This document shows, in pieces, positions 53,891 through 62,808 of a DNA stretch of 64,000 nt. The stretch is from the NCBI RefSeq assembly GCF_005780185.1, contig NZ_VBUI01000005.1, positions 1 through 64,000 of the forward strand, written 5' to 3'. A program made the translations under genes and the position numbers. Under the pieces are notes generated by a model that was not told the DNA's origin, did no database searches, and saw only the letters and a program-made list of their open reading frames with translations. The stretch's first letter is position 1. Each line of letters starts with the position of its first letter. The stretch comes from Halomonas urmiana. Lineage in GTDB: Bacteria > Pseudomonadota > Gammaproteobacteria > Pseudomonadales > Halomonadaceae.

Positions 53891-53919
53891 TTGAGCATAT
53901 ATGACTTCCCACATATGAT
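53891..53919 (+). promoter_or_regulatory. arsC promoter with ArsR-like dyad
   Basis: TTGAGC (53891-53896) and TATGAT (53914-53919) with a 17-base spacer. A CATAT-N12-ATATG inverted repeat (53896-53917) overlaps both boxes, a likely ArsR site. The spacer of 12 matches the dyad seen before the ArsR-rhodanese gene. Confidence 0.65.
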
Positions 53920-53973
53920 GGGCAGCACAACGGCCTGATACCCCACCCCGACGACTGTCTCGATGGAGACACC

Positions 53974-54477
53974 ATGAACGTACTGTTTCTGTGCACCGGC
54001 AACGCCTGCCGGTCCATCTACGCCGAGGCGCTGTTCAACCAGCTGACCGAGACCCGCCATCGCGCCTGGAGCGGTGGCAGCCATCCGACCGGCGAGATCA
54101 ACCCCCTGGTGCTGATCTGGCTGGAGAAGGCGGGCATCCCCACCCGCGGGCTTGCCAGCAAGTCCTGGGACGACCTCGAGGTGACGCCGGATGCCGTCAT
54201 CACCGTCTGCGACGATGCCGCCGGCGAGGCCTGCCCGCTCTTCCTCGGCAAGGCCGTGAGGGCCCACTGGGGCGTGCCGGCCCCCTCGAGGGCCAAGGGC
54301 AGCGAGGCCGACATCGAGGCCGCCTTCGCCAGCACCTTCGGCGCCCTGCGCCGGCGCATCGAGGCCATGCTGGCCCTGCCGCTGGATCGGCTGTCCGACG
54401 ACGCTCTGCGGCAGGCCCTGGAGGAGATTCACCAGCGCGCCTCAAGGGAAGAGACCCCACAAGGAGATACCGCGTGA
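53974..54477 (+). CDS. arsC: Arsenate reductase, low-molecular-weight phosphatase type
   Basis: Reduces As(V) to As(III) in the cytoplasm. 167 aa. P-loop CTGNACRS (CX5R, nucleophile C7) and a second cysteine pair in [14 protein letters not shown], fitting the thiol cascade of this class. GGAG precedes the ATG. Starts the arsC-arsH-acr3 operon; arsH begins within its stop codon. Confidence 0.95.
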   Translation: MNVLFLCTGNACRSIYAEALFNQLTETRHRAWSGGSHPTGEINPLVLIWLEKAGIPTRGLASKSWDDLEVTPDAVITVCDDAAGEACPLFLGKAVRAHWGVPAPSRAKGSEADIEAAFASTFGALRRRIEAMLALPLDRLSDDALRQALEEIHQRASREETPQGDTA

Positions 54478-55199
54478 CGACCCACCCCCTGGACGACCTG
54501 ACCAACATCGACCGCGAGCGCTTCCGGGTGCCCGATGCGGTCAGCCTGGGCATCCCCGTGGACCGTGAGCATGCCCCGCGCATCCTGCTGCTCTATGGCT
54601 CGCTGCGCAGCCGCTCCTTCAGCCGTCTGGCGGTGGAGGAAGCCGCACGGCTGCTGCGCGCCATGGGCGCCGAGACCCGCATCTTCGACCCGCGGGGGCT
54701 GCCGCTGCCCGATGCCGAGGAGGCGACCCACCCCAAGGTGGCAGAGCTGCGCGAACTGGCCGAGTGGTCGGAAGGTATGGTGTGGTGCTCGCCGGAGCGC
54801 CACGGCGCTATGACCGGCATCATGAAGGCGCAGATCGACTGGATCCCCCTGGCGCTGGGCGCGGTGCGCCCCACCCAAGGCAAGACCCTGGCGGTGATGC
54901 AGGTGTGCGGCGGCTCCCAGTCGTTCAACTCGGTCAACCAGCTGCGCGTGCTGGGGCGCTGGATGCGCATGGTCACCATCCCCAACCAGTCCTCGGTGCC
55001 CAGGGCCTTCATGGAGTTCGACGACAACGACCGCATGAAGCCCTCGCCCTTCTATGACCGCATCGTGGACGTCATGGAGGAGCTGGTGAAATTCACGCTG
55101 CTGGTGCGCGGGCGCAGCGAGGCGCTCACCGACCGCTATTCGGAGCGCAAGGAATCGGCCGAGCAGCTCTCCGCCCGGGTCAACCAGCGCGCCATCTGA
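54474..55199 (+). CDS. arsH: Arsenical resistance flavoprotein ArsH
   Basis: 241 aa NADPH:FMN oxidoreductase that oxidises trivalent organoarsenicals. [24 protein letters not shown] (FMN loop), [23 protein letters not shown] and [26 protein letters not shown] are ArsH hallmarks. GTG 54474 overlaps the arsC stop with AAGGAG eight bases upstream. Confidence 0.96.
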   Translation: MTTHPLDDLTNIDRERFRVPDAVSLGIPVDREHAPRILLLYGSLRSRSFSRLAVEEAARLLRAMGAETRIFDPRGLPLPDAEEATHPKVAELRELAEWSEGMVWCSPERHGAMTGIMKAQIDWIPLALGAVRPTQGKTLAVMQVCGGSQSFNSVNQLRVLGRWMRMVTIPNQSSVPRAFMEFDDNDRMKPSPFYDRIVDVMEELVKFTLLVRGRSEALTDRYSERKESAEQLSARVNQRAI

Positions 55200-55212
55200 C
55201 AGGAGTCACACC

Positions 55213-56313
55213 ATGACCGCACATCAGGAATCCCAGTCTCCCAGCACGTCGGAGGGCATGGGGCTCTTCGAGCGCTTCCTCTCGGTGTGGGTGGCGCTGG
55301 CCATCGTCGCCGGCGTGCTGCTCGGCCAGTTCGTCCCCGCGGTGCCCGAGACCCTCTCGCGCTTCGAGTACGCCCAGGTGTCGATCCCGGTGGCGATCCT
55401 GATCTGGGCGATGATCTTCCCCATGATGGCGCAGATCGACTTCAGCGCGGTGCTCGGGGTGCGCCGCCAACCCAAGGGACTGGTCATCACCACCACGGTG
55501 AACTGGCTGATCAAGCCCTTCACCATGTTCGCCATCGCCTGGTTCTTCCTGACGGTGGTCTTCCAGCCGCTGATCCCCGAGCCCCTGGCTAGCCAGTACC
55601 TGGCCGGCGCCATCCTGCTCGGTGCCGCACCCTGCACCGCCATGGTGTTCGTATGGAGCACCCTGACCCGGGGCGATGCCGCCTACACCCTGGTGCAGGT
55701 CGCCCTCAACGACCTGATCATGCTGTTCACCTTCGCGCCCATCGTGGTCTTCCTGCTCGGCGTCTCCAACATCCCGATACCCTGGGACACGGTCGCCCTG
55801 TCGGTGGTGCTCTACATCGTCATCCCGCTGGCAGCTGGCTATCTGACCCGGCGCACCCTGATCGCCCGCCACGGCAGCGAGTGGTACGACAACGTCTTCA
55901 TGAAGAAGGTGGGGCCGATCACCCCCGTCGGACTGATCATCACCCTGGTACTGCTGTTTGCCTTCCAGGGCGAGGTGATCCTCGAGGCGCCGCTGCACAT
56001 CCTGCTGATCGCCATCCCACTGATCCTCCAGACCTTCCTGATCTTCTTCATCGCCTACGGCTGGGCCAAGGCGTGGAAAGTGCCCCACAACGTGGCGGCG
56101 CCCGGGGCGATGATCGGTGCCAGCAACTTCTTCGAGCTGGCGGTGGCCGCCGCCATCGCGTTGTTTGGGCTACAGTCCGGTGCGGCGCTGGCCACGGTGG
56201 TGGGCGTACTGGTGGAGGTCCCGCTGATGCTCGCCCTGGTGGGCATTGCCAACAGGACCCGCCACCACTTCCCCGGCGCCGAGACGCAGGCCCACGCCGA
56301 GGCCAGGGGCTGA
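55213..56313 (+). CDS. acr3: Arsenite efflux permease Acr3
   Basis: 366 aa, ten-helix BASS-fold exporter of As(III). Contains the essential cysteine in GAAPCTAMVFVWS and the conserved Glu region GASNFFELAVAAAIALFG. AGGAG seven bases before the ATG; 13 bases after arsH. Confidence 0.96.
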   Translation: MTAHQESQSPSTSEGMGLFERFLSVWVALAIVAGVLLGQFVPAVPETLSRFEYAQVSIPVAILIWAMIFPMMAQIDFSAVLGVRRQPKGLVITTTVNWLIKPFTMFAIAWFFLTVVFQPLIPEPLASQYLAGAILLGAAPCTAMVFVWSTLTRGDAAYTLVQVALNDLIMLFTFAPIVVFLLGVSNIPIPWDTVALSVVLYIVIPLAAGYLTRRTLIARHGSEWYDNVFMKKVGPITPVGLIITLVLLFAFQGEVILEAPLHILLIAIPLILQTFLIFFIAYGWAKAWKVPHNVAAPGAMIGASNFFELAVAAAIALFGLQSGAALATVVGVLVEVPLMLALVGIANRTRHHFPGAETQAHAEARG

Positions 56314-56316
56314 CCC

Positions 56317-56610
56317 ATGGCCATCGAGGTCAGCGACCGCGCCCGCGAGTGGCTGAAGAGGAAGGGCGGTGTGGTCACGGTGCGCCTCTCGCCGCGCCAC
56401 GGTTGCTGCGGCGGCGGGGCCGATATCGCGGTGGCCGAGGCCCGGGCCCCGGATGTTCCGGAGCACTACACCCGTCTCGACCTCGATGGCGTGATCGTGC
56501 ACATCGACCCGAGTCTGCTCGACCAGGGCCTGAGACTCGACGTCGAGGGCTTCCTGGGCCTCGGGCACCTCTTCGTGGAGGGCGCCTCCCCCACCCGTTC
56601 CAAAGAGTAA
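56317..56610 (+). CDS. CC/Se-motif family small protein
   Basis: 97 aa. The diagnostic segment RLSPRHGCCGGGADIAVAEA contains the CC pair that in some relatives is Cys-Sec; I recall this family as CC/Se motif (seleno)protein, often next to acr3. Role unknown; vicinal cysteines could bind arsenite. It begins three bases after the acr3 stop, same operon. Confidence 0.82.
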   Translation: MAIEVSDRAREWLKRKGGVVTVRLSPRHGCCGGGADIAVAEARAPDVPEHYTRLDLDGVIVHIDPSLLDQGLRLDVEGFLGLGHLFVEGASPTRSKE

Positions 56611-56614
56611 TACC

Positions 56615-56700
56615 CTGTTCAAGCACATCCTGGTCGCCGTGGACTTCTCCCCCGCCTGGCCGCTTCTCCAGGCGCGCCTGAAGTCGCTGCCCCCTTGGTC
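56615..56700 (+). pseudogene. Truncated universal stress protein gene
   Basis: LFKHILVAVDFSPAWPLLQARLKSLP is the N-terminus of a UspA protein and stops abruptly before the arsR control region. The remaining three quarters are absent. Confidence 0.7.
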
Positions 56701-56721
56701 GTCGACATCCGTAGCTAATAT

Positions 56722-56771
56722 ATTTCAATATTGCATGAAATCTAGAATTCATCCATTTTTGAAATATGAAT
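56722..56771 (+). promoter_or_regulatory. A+T-rich arsR control region
   Basis: ATTTCA-N8-TGAAAT (56722-56741) and ATTCAT-N13-ATGAAT (56747-56771) inverted repeats just before and over the arsR start. Likely ArsR autorepression sites; promoter boxes are not clear. Confidence 0.55.
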
Positions 56772-57104
56772 CTGACCAACGACGACATCGTCGCCAGAAA
56801 GCTGACCGCCCTCGCCCATCCCGTCCGCCTGGCGGCGATTCGCCGGCTGGCGACGGCGGGCCCCGACGGCGTGGCGGCAGGCAAGCTCGCCGAACGCCTG
56901 GACATGGCACCGAGTGCCTTGACCTTTCACCTGCAGAAACTGGCCGCCGCCGGCCTGGTCGAATCGCGCCGAGAGGGTCAGTTCGTCTATTACCGCGCGG
57001 TGTTCGATGCCCTGCTGGCGTTGACGGACCATCTGGTCGGTGCCTGCTGCAGCGAGTCCGAGAATGACTGCGGCCCCCGCTGTCCCTCGAGCCGTTGCGA
57101 GTAG
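56766..57104 (+). CDS. arsR: Arsenic-responsive repressor ArsR
   Basis: 112 aa winged-helix repressor (ALTFHLQKLAAAGLVESRREGQFVYYRAV). It lacks the E. coli type CVC in the recognition helix; instead C94-C95 and C102 lie in the C-terminus (GACCSESENDCGPRC), matching the As(III) site of the Acidithiobacillus ferrooxidans type ArsR, with extra C106 and C111. No Shine-Dalgarno site is visible before the ATG. Placed downstream of a broken uspA. Confidence 0.92.
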   Translation: MNLTNDDIVARKLTALAHPVRLAAIRRLATAGPDGVAAGKLAERLDMAPSALTFHLQKLAAAGLVESRREGQFVYYRAVFDALLALTDHLVGACCSESENDCGPRCPSSRCE

Positions 57105-57161
57105 ACCGCCGCCCTCTCCTGCAGGGTTCATCCGTTCATCTCCCGGTAACAGGAGTGCAAG

Positions 57162-57599
57162 ATGACTCAGACAGCCTCCGCCAAACCTTCCTGGACTAGG
57201 GCGATCGGCATCGGGATCGTGGTGTCGGTCTTGACCGCCATCGTCATGGTGGCCTTGCTGAAGACCGGCATATCGCCCTTCCCCAAGCCCCCTTCCCTGG
57301 CCTTCGCCGAGACCCTGCTGGGACGGCCCCTGCCGATGCCGGTCGGCCTGCTCTTCCATACGGTCTACGTGACCTTCTGGTCGGTGGTGTTTGTGCGCTA
57401 TTTCCCGCGCAAGACCCTGCCGACTGCGCTGGGCCTGGCCGCCGTGCTGTGGGTCGTGATCCTGGTGGTGTTCTTCCCCGTGGTAGGCTGGGGACTCGCC
57501 GGCCTGGCGATCGGCCCCCAGCTGATCCCGGCGTCTGCCCTGCCGCACCTGCTGTTCGGCCTGCTGCTGTGGGGACTGGACCGCTACTTCGGCAAGTGA
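57162..57599 (+). CDS. Small four-helix membrane protein
   Basis: 145 aa with about four membrane helices (GIGIVVSVLTAIVMVALL, VGLLFHTVYVTFWSVVFV, LPTALGLAAVLWVVILVVFFPVVGWG, LPHLLFGLLLWGLDRYF). No family recognised. 57 bases after arsR, likely co-regulated. Confidence 0.78.
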   Translation: MTQTASAKPSWTRAIGIGIVVSVLTAIVMVALLKTGISPFPKPPSLAFAETLLGRPLPMPVGLLFHTVYVTFWSVVFVRYFPRKTLPTALGLAAVLWVVILVVFFPVVGWGLAGLAIGPQLIPASALPHLLFGLLLWGLDRYFGK

Positions 57600-57619
57600 T
57601 TCTCGCGCGCCACCAAGAG

Positions 57620-58144
57620 GTGCCCTGTACCGACTGGTTCATCAGCTTCACTCATCTCGGCAAGGGGGATGCCGCCCGAGCCATCACCGCCGCGCCCCTG
57701 CTGCTGGCATGGATCACCGAACGCCTGGCCGCACGGCACGCGCAAGCCAGGCGACTGATCCATGGCCTGGGCGTGCTGCCGGTCCCGCTGCTGGCCTTGG
57801 TGGTGCTGGTAATCGCGGCCTCTCAGGTCAACGCCGTGATCGAGCTCCGGGACGTCCTGCTTCGGGTCCTGGGGGTGTTCGTTGCCTACCTGCTCTTCGC
57901 CGCCTGCCTGGGAAAACTCCTCGGCCAACTGTTTCGCCTTGATGTCTACCGGGCCCGCACCCTGGCCTTCAGCTTCGGGACCCGCAATTCCTTCGTGATG
58001 CTGCCGCTGGCCCTGACGCTGCCGGAGGCCTTGCAGGCCGCCGTGGTGGTCATCGTCTTCCAGTCACTGGTCGAGCTGTTCGGCATGGTGGCTTACCTAA
58101 GCTGGGTGCCGAGCAAATTGCTTCCGGAGCCCCCTGGGGCGTGA
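57620..58144 (+). pseudogene. Broken BASS-type arsenic exporter
   Basis: From VPCTDWFISFTHLGKGDAARAITAAPLLLA to the C-terminus (RTLAFSFGTRNSFVMLPLALTLPEALQAAVVVIVFQSLVELFGM) the translation matches the C-terminal half of BASS-family arsenic resistance permeases. The N-terminal half is missing, and a segment after PLLLA seems deleted. The frame is open from 57449 but overlaps the previous gene and has no start of its own. Confidence 0.75.
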
Positions 58145-58209
58145 CGAAATCATCTTCCGTTTACACGACCCACCTTGCCAGGGGACGAGAAGAGGGCAAA
58201 CCTGACGAC

Positions 58210-59445
58210 ATGACTCATTTGCTGCAGCGCCATCCGCTGATTGTCATCGTCCTCGCCCAGCTGTGCGGCACCTCACTCTGGTTCTCCGTGAATGGCGTCG
58301 GGCTGGCACTGTCGCGTAACCTGGGCCTCTCGGAGGCCGACCTGGGCCGCCTGACCCTGACCGTGCAGGCAGGCTTCATCGCCGGCACCCTGTTCATCGC
58401 CACCACGGGCCTGGCCGACCGCTTCCGCGCCAGCCGGATCTTCGCTGTCTCCTGCCTCGCCGGTGCCCTGACCAACGCCGTCTTCGTGCTCACAGCGGCA
58501 CATCCTCCCCTCGATCTGCTGCTGCGTTTTGCCACCGGGCTCTGCCTCGCCGGCATCTATCCGCTGGGCATGAAGCTGGTGATCGGCTGGACGCCGCGAC
58601 ATACCGGTGCGGCACTGGCCTGGCTCGTCGGCATGCTGACCCTGGGCACCGCCCTGCCCCATCTCCTTCGCGGTTCCACCCTGGGCCTGCCCTGGGAGTG
58701 GCCGCTGCTGGGCGCTTCTCTGCTGGCGCTCGCGGGCGGCGGCCTGATCCTGGGTCTCGGTGATGGCCCTCACCTGCCACCCTCGAGCGGCAAGGCACGA
58801 CTTCTCGACGGCCTGGCGGCGCTGCGCGAGCCGCGGTTCCGCGCCGTGGCCGGGGGCTACTTCGGCCACTGCTGGGAGCTCTATGCCCTGTGGACGCTGG
58901 CCCCCTTCCTGGTCGCCCGGGAGGTGACCCGGCTCGGTGCCCCGGAGGCCTGGGTTCCCTGGCTGTCGTTTACCGTCATTGCTCTGGGGCTGGCGGGTTG
59001 CGTGGGAGGCGGCGGACTGAGCCGCCGCCTCGGTAGCCTGTGGGTGGCGCGCCGGGCACTGGCCGCCTCCGGGCTGATCTGCCTGGCTTATCCGCTGCTG
59101 GTCTGGCTGCCTCCCGGCATGTTGCTGGGGCTGCTCGCCCTGTGGGGGCTGACCGTCATCGCCGACTCGCCGCAGTTCTCGGCACTGGCCGCGGCCAGCG
59201 CGCCCCGGGAACGCGTGGGCTCGACCCTGGCGGTGATGAACGCCGTGGGCTTCGCGCTGACCATCCCGGCCATTTCGCTGACCACCGCGCTATGGTCACT
59301 GCAGGCTACCTGGGTGGTGTGGTGGCTGCTGCCCGGGCCGCTGCTGGGTCTCTGGGCAATGCGCGGCATATGCACCGACGCGCCCGACACGCAAGATGCG
59401 CCTTCACCTCCGGGAACACGCAAGACGGGGGCCATTCGTCATTGA
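58210..59445 (+). CDS. MFS transporter
   Basis: 411 aa, about 12 membrane helices. LAQLCGTSLWFSVNGVGLALSRNLGLSEADLGRLTLTVQAGF and the loop GLADRFRASRIFAVS are MFS features. Not ArsJ (no adjacent GAPDH). ATG 58210 matches family N-termini; a GTG at 58141 overlapping the pseudogene stop is an alternative. Substrate unknown; arsenical transport is possible by context. Confidence 0.85.
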   Translation: MTHLLQRHPLIVIVLAQLCGTSLWFSVNGVGLALSRNLGLSEADLGRLTLTVQAGFIAGTLFIATTGLADRFRASRIFAVSCLAGALTNAVFVLTAAHPPLDLLLRFATGLCLAGIYPLGMKLVIGWTPRHTGAALAWLVGMLTLGTALPHLLRGSTLGLPWEWPLLGASLLALAGGGLILGLGDGPHLPPSSGKARLLDGLAALREPRFRAVAGGYFGHCWELYALWTLAPFLVAREVTRLGAPEAWVPWLSFTVIALGLAGCVGGGGLSRRLGSLWVARRALAASGLICLAYPLLVWLPPGMLLGLLALWGLTVIADSPQFSALAAASAPRERVGSTLAVMNAVGFALTIPAISLTTALWSLQATWVVWWLLPGPLLGLWAMRGICTDAPDTQDAPSPPGTRKTGAIRH

Positions 59446-59639
59446 TGCCGATCGAGTCGGCCGCGACTCGACCCGTGAAACATATGCATATTGATCGTCC
59501 CCAAGGCGAGGGCGTAACAGCGACAATCACCATTGAGTGATACCTGTCAGGGACTCGTCACCAACTGCGTGCTATAGGTGAGATGTCCTGACCGGCGGCC
59601 CATTCCGCCACCTGCCCGAACGAAATGAGGAAAACACCC

Positions 59640-60824
59640 ATGTCATCTCGCGATGTCGTCATCTGCCACCCCGTGCGCACCGCCATCGGCACCTACGGCG
59701 GCAGCCTCAAGGACACACCCGCGACCGACCTCGGTGCGCGGGTCATTCAGGAGACCCTCTCTCGTGCGGGCCTCGTCCCCGACAAGGTGCAATCGCTGGT
59801 GATGGGCCACGTGATCCAGGCCGGCTGCCGCATGAACTCCGCCCGCCAGGCCGGCATCGGCGGCAGACTGCCGGTGGAGGTGCCGGCGCTCACCGTCAAC
59901 CGGGTCTGCGGCTCGGGGGCCCAGGCCGTGGCCAGCGCCGCCATGGAGATCTGGAGCGGCATGGCCGACTGTACCATCGCCGGCGGCATGGAGAACATGG
60001 ACCGCGCCCCTTACGTGCTGCCACAGGGACGCTGGGGCGCGCGCATGGGCGACGTCACCATGCACGACACCATGCTGCTCGACGGCCTCAACGATGCCTT
60101 CAGTGGCAAGCACTCCGGCTGGCATACCGAAGACCTGGTCACCCGCTACGACATCTCCCGCGAGGACCAGGACGCCTGGGCGCTGCGCTCCCAGCTGAGC
60201 TTCTCCAAGGCCCAGGAGGCCGGCCACTTCGACGCCGAGATCGCCGGTGTGGAGCTCACCACCCGCAAGGGCACCACCACCTTTGCCCGCGACGAACACA
60301 ACCGCGGCGATACCACCGCGGAGTCCCTGGCGAAGCTCAGGCCCGCCTTCCGCAAGGAGGGCACCATCACCGCCGGCAACGCCCCGGGGCTCAACAGCGG
60401 CGCAGCGGCGATGATTGTCGCCGAGCGCGACTGGGCCGAGAAGCAGGGCCTCGCGCCCATGGCGCGGCTGGTTTCCTTCGGTGTCGGCGCCGTGGAACCG
60501 GGCTACTTCGGCATCGGCCCGGTACCGGCGGTCAAGCAGGCGATGGAGCGTGCCGGCTGGTCGGTGGGCGACCTGGAGCGGGTGGAGATCAACGAGGCCT
60601 TCGCCGCCATCGCCCTGGCCTGCCAGCGCGAGCTGGGCCTGCCGGAGGCGATCGTCAACTCCGAAGGGGGGGCCATCGCCCACGGGCACCCGATCGGCGC
60701 CAGCGGCGCGGTGCTGACCACCCGCCTGCTGCATGCCATGCAGCGCAACGGCGAGCGTCGCGGCATCGTCACCCTGTGCATCGGCGGTGGTCAGGGCATC
60801 GCCCTGGCGCTGGAAATCCTCTGA
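59640..60824 (+). CDS. Acetyl-CoA acetyltransferase (thiolase)
   Basis: 394 aa. Cys nucleophile in NRVCGSGAQA, NEAFAAIAL, GGAIAHGHPIGASGAV, CIGGGQG. GAGG precedes the ATG. It has no metabolic partner here: it sits between an MFS gene and an ECF sigma gene inside the arsenic island, so its role in this place is unclear. Ends at a strong terminator. Confidence 0.93.
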   Translation: MSSRDVVICHPVRTAIGTYGGSLKDTPATDLGARVIQETLSRAGLVPDKVQSLVMGHVIQAGCRMNSARQAGIGGRLPVEVPALTVNRVCGSGAQAVASAAMEIWSGMADCTIAGGMENMDRAPYVLPQGRWGARMGDVTMHDTMLLDGLNDAFSGKHSGWHTEDLVTRYDISREDQDAWALRSQLSFSKAQEAGHFDAEIAGVELTTRKGTTTFARDEHNRGDTTAESLAKLRPAFRKEGTITAGNAPGLNSGAAAMIVAERDWAEKQGLAPMARLVSFGVGAVEPGYFGIGPVPAVKQAMERAGWSVGDLERVEINEAFAAIALACQRELGLPEAIVNSEGGAIAHGHPIGASGAVLTTRLLHAMQRNGERRGIVTLCIGGGQGIALALEIL

Positions 60825-60832
60825 TGAACGGC

Positions 60833-60858
60833 CGTGGGTGCGCCTGGGCGCACCCACG
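60833..60858 (+). terminator. Terminator after the thiolase gene
   Basis: 11-bp perfect stem CGTGGGTGCGC / GCGCACCCACG with loop CTGG, nine bases after the stop. Confidence 0.8.
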
Positions 60859-60888
60859 TCTCCCCGCCGATACTCATAGAGAGTGACG

Positions 60889-61440
60889 ATGACGGCCGAC
60901 CCGCACCCACACGCCTGCATCGAGTCCGCCTGGCAAGCCCACCGGAATGAGCTCCGCGGCTTCCTGATCCGACACAGCGGCGATCGCGATGCCGCCGACG
61001 ACCTCCTGCAGACCGTCTATGCCAAGGCGCTGGCCCACCGCCGGCAATTCTGCGAACTGGATTCTCCCCGTGCCTGGCTGTTCCGCGTGGCGCGGCACCA
61101 GTGGATCGATCAGCAGCGGCGCGCGAAACATTGGACGGACGAGGCACCCCCCGAGATCGCTACAGAATCGCCAACGGCCTCCCCCGTGGAGAGTCTCGTC
61201 GACTGCATCGAACGTGCGCTCCCCCATCTCGAGCCGCAGGACCGGGACATTCTGCGTCGTTGCGACCTGGAGGGGCGTCGCCAGGCCGACTATGCCGACG
61301 ACCACGGCCTGGGCCTGCCGGCCACCAAGGCCCGACTGCGCCGCGCCCGACAGCGGCTGCGCCAGCGCCTCATCGCCCAGTGCGGCATCGTCTTCGACGA
61401 TCAGGGGCACATCTGCTGCCATCGCGCGCATCGGGGATGA
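60889..61440 (+). CDS. ECF sigma factor with cysteine-containing tail
   Basis: 183 aa. Sigma2 region (LRGFLIRHSGDRDAADDLLQTVYAKAL, DSPRAWLFRVARHQWIDQQRR) and sigma4 (LEPQDRDILRRCDLEGRRQADYADDHGLGLPATKARLRRARQRL). The C-terminus adds QCGIVFDDQGHICCHRAHRG, with three Cys and two His, reminiscent of SigZ-like or CorE-like metal-sensing tails. No anti-sigma gene is adjacent. GAGAG precedes ATG 60889. It lies 90 bases before arsP and may control it. Confidence 0.88.
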   Translation: MTADPHPHACIESAWQAHRNELRGFLIRHSGDRDAADDLLQTVYAKALAHRRQFCELDSPRAWLFRVARHQWIDQQRRAKHWTDEAPPEIATESPTASPVESLVDCIERALPHLEPQDRDILRRCDLEGRRQADYADDHGLGLPATKARLRRARQRLRQRLIAQCGIVFDDQGHICCHRAHRG

Positions 61441-61530
61441 TCGAGATTTTTCGCATCGCGGCGGTATCCTTTTGCCGCCTGCCGCGTCTTCCTGGGTGAC
61501 ACCGACCGAACACACAGGGAGAGGATGACC

Positions 61531-62541
61531 ATGCTGGAGGTCTTTACCTGGCTGGCCGACTGGCTGATCTACGACCTTGCGGGGCTGGGTCCCGAGAGCA
61601 AGCTCGGCGCCTCGCTGCACTTCTTCGTCGAGGACACCACCAAGATCTTCGCGCTGCTGGTGGTAATGATCTACATCATCGCCCTGGTGCGCGCCTCGCT
61701 GAACCTGGAGCGGGTACGCCACTACATCCAGCAGAAGCATCGCCTGGCAGGCTACGGCCTGGGCGCCGGCTTCGGCGCCATCACCCCTTTCTGCTCCTGC
61801 TCGAGCATCCCGTTGTTCCTGGGCTTCACCAGCGCCGGGATCCCGCTAGGCATCACCATGGCCTTCCTGTTCACCTCGCCGATCATCAACGAGGTCGCGG
61901 TGATCATGCTGTGGAGCCTGCTGGGCTGGGAGTTCACCCTGGTCTACATCGCCATCGGCATGGCCGTGGGCATCGGCGGCGGCATGCTCCTCGATGCCCT
62001 GAAGGGCGAGCGCTGGCTGAAGGACTTCGCGGCCAAGGCCTACCAGCAGGCCGCCGCGACACCCCACGACGACGAGCCCGCCCCCGAGACGCCCTCGCTG
62101 ACCCTGAAGGAGCGCCATGCGTTTGCCCGGGACGAACTCAAGGAGATCGTCGGGCGGATCTGGAAGTGGGTGATCATCGGTGTCGGCCTGGGCGCCGGCC
62201 TGCATGGCTTCGTGCCGGACGGCTGGTTCGCCGACAACCTGGGCAGCGGCCAGTGGTGGAACGTGCCCGTCGCCGTGCTGGCGGGGCTTCCGCTCTACTC
62301 CAACGCCACCGGTGTCATCCCGGTGATGGAGAGCCTGATCCTCAAGGGGCTGCCGGTGGGCACCACCCTGGCCTTCTGCATGAGCACCGTGGCGGCCAGC
62401 TTCCCCGAGTTCATCATGCTCAAGCAGGTCATGCAGTGGCGCCTGCTGGCCACCATCTTCGTCATCCTGCTGGTCAACTTCATGATCGTTGGCTGGCTGA
62501 TCAACCTGCTGAGCCCCTGGCTGTTCAGCGGACTTCTCTAA
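61531..62541 (+). CDS. arsP: ArsP-type organoarsenical permease
   Basis: 336 aa, about eight membrane helices, DUF318/ArsP permease family. Hallmark FGAITPFCSCSSIPLFLGFTSAGIPLG with two cysteines, and LAGLPLYSNATGVIPVMESLILKGLPVGTTLAFCMS. ArsP exports trivalent methylated/aromatic arsenicals. ATG 61531 is six bases from GAGG; ATG 61525 overlaps it. Relatives outside arsenic loci have other roles, but context supports ArsP. Confidence 0.88.
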   Translation: MLEVFTWLADWLIYDLAGLGPESKLGASLHFFVEDTTKIFALLVVMIYIIALVRASLNLERVRHYIQQKHRLAGYGLGAGFGAITPFCSCSSIPLFLGFTSAGIPLGITMAFLFTSPIINEVAVIMLWSLLGWEFTLVYIAIGMAVGIGGGMLLDALKGERWLKDFAAKAYQQAAATPHDDEPAPETPSLTLKERHAFARDELKEIVGRIWKWVIIGVGLGAGLHGFVPDGWFADNLGSGQWWNVPVAVLAGLPLYSNATGVIPVMESLILKGLPVGTTLAFCMSTVAASFPEFIMLKQVMQWRLLATIFVILLVNFMIVGWLINLLSPWLFSGLL

Positions 62542-62559
62542 GCGCAAAGGAGCAAGACC

Positions 62560-62796
62560 ATGAAGAAGATCGAAGTACTGGGTACCGGCTGCAAGAAGTG
62601 CGTCACCACCGCCGAGCAGATCGAGGCCGTGGCCGGCGAGCTGGGCATCGAGGTCACGGTGGAGAAGGTCACGGATCCGGCGGCCATCATGGGCTACCAG
62701 GTCATGTCGACGCCCGCCGTGGCCATCGACGGCACCCTCGTTCACAGCGGCAGCGTACCGAACCGAGAAAGAATCGAGAGCCTGCTGAAGGGCTGA
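62560..62796 (+). CDS. Small thioredoxin-fold redox protein
   Basis: 78 aa, TM0996/MTH895 glutaredoxin-like family: IEVLGTGCKKCVTTAEQIE holds the CxxC (C11, C14) and MSTPAVAIDG the cis-Pro. AAGGAG seven bases before the ATG; 18 bases after arsP. Such proteins regularly accompany ArsP-type permeases. Confidence 0.9.
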   Translation: MKKIEVLGTGCKKCVTTAEQIEAVAGELGIEVTVEKVTDPAAIMGYQVMSTPAVAIDGTLVHSGSVPNRERIESLLKG

Positions 62797-62808
62797 GCAC
62801 GGCATACC

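Noticed and set aside
57449..58144. Functional 231-aa membrane protein
   Set aside because: The first part overlaps the preceding gene out of frame, and homology covers only the C-terminal half of an exporter.
58210..59445. ArsJ (arseno-phosphoglycerate exporter)
   Set aside because: ArsJ is normally paired with a GAPDH gene; none is here, so only a general MFS call is made.
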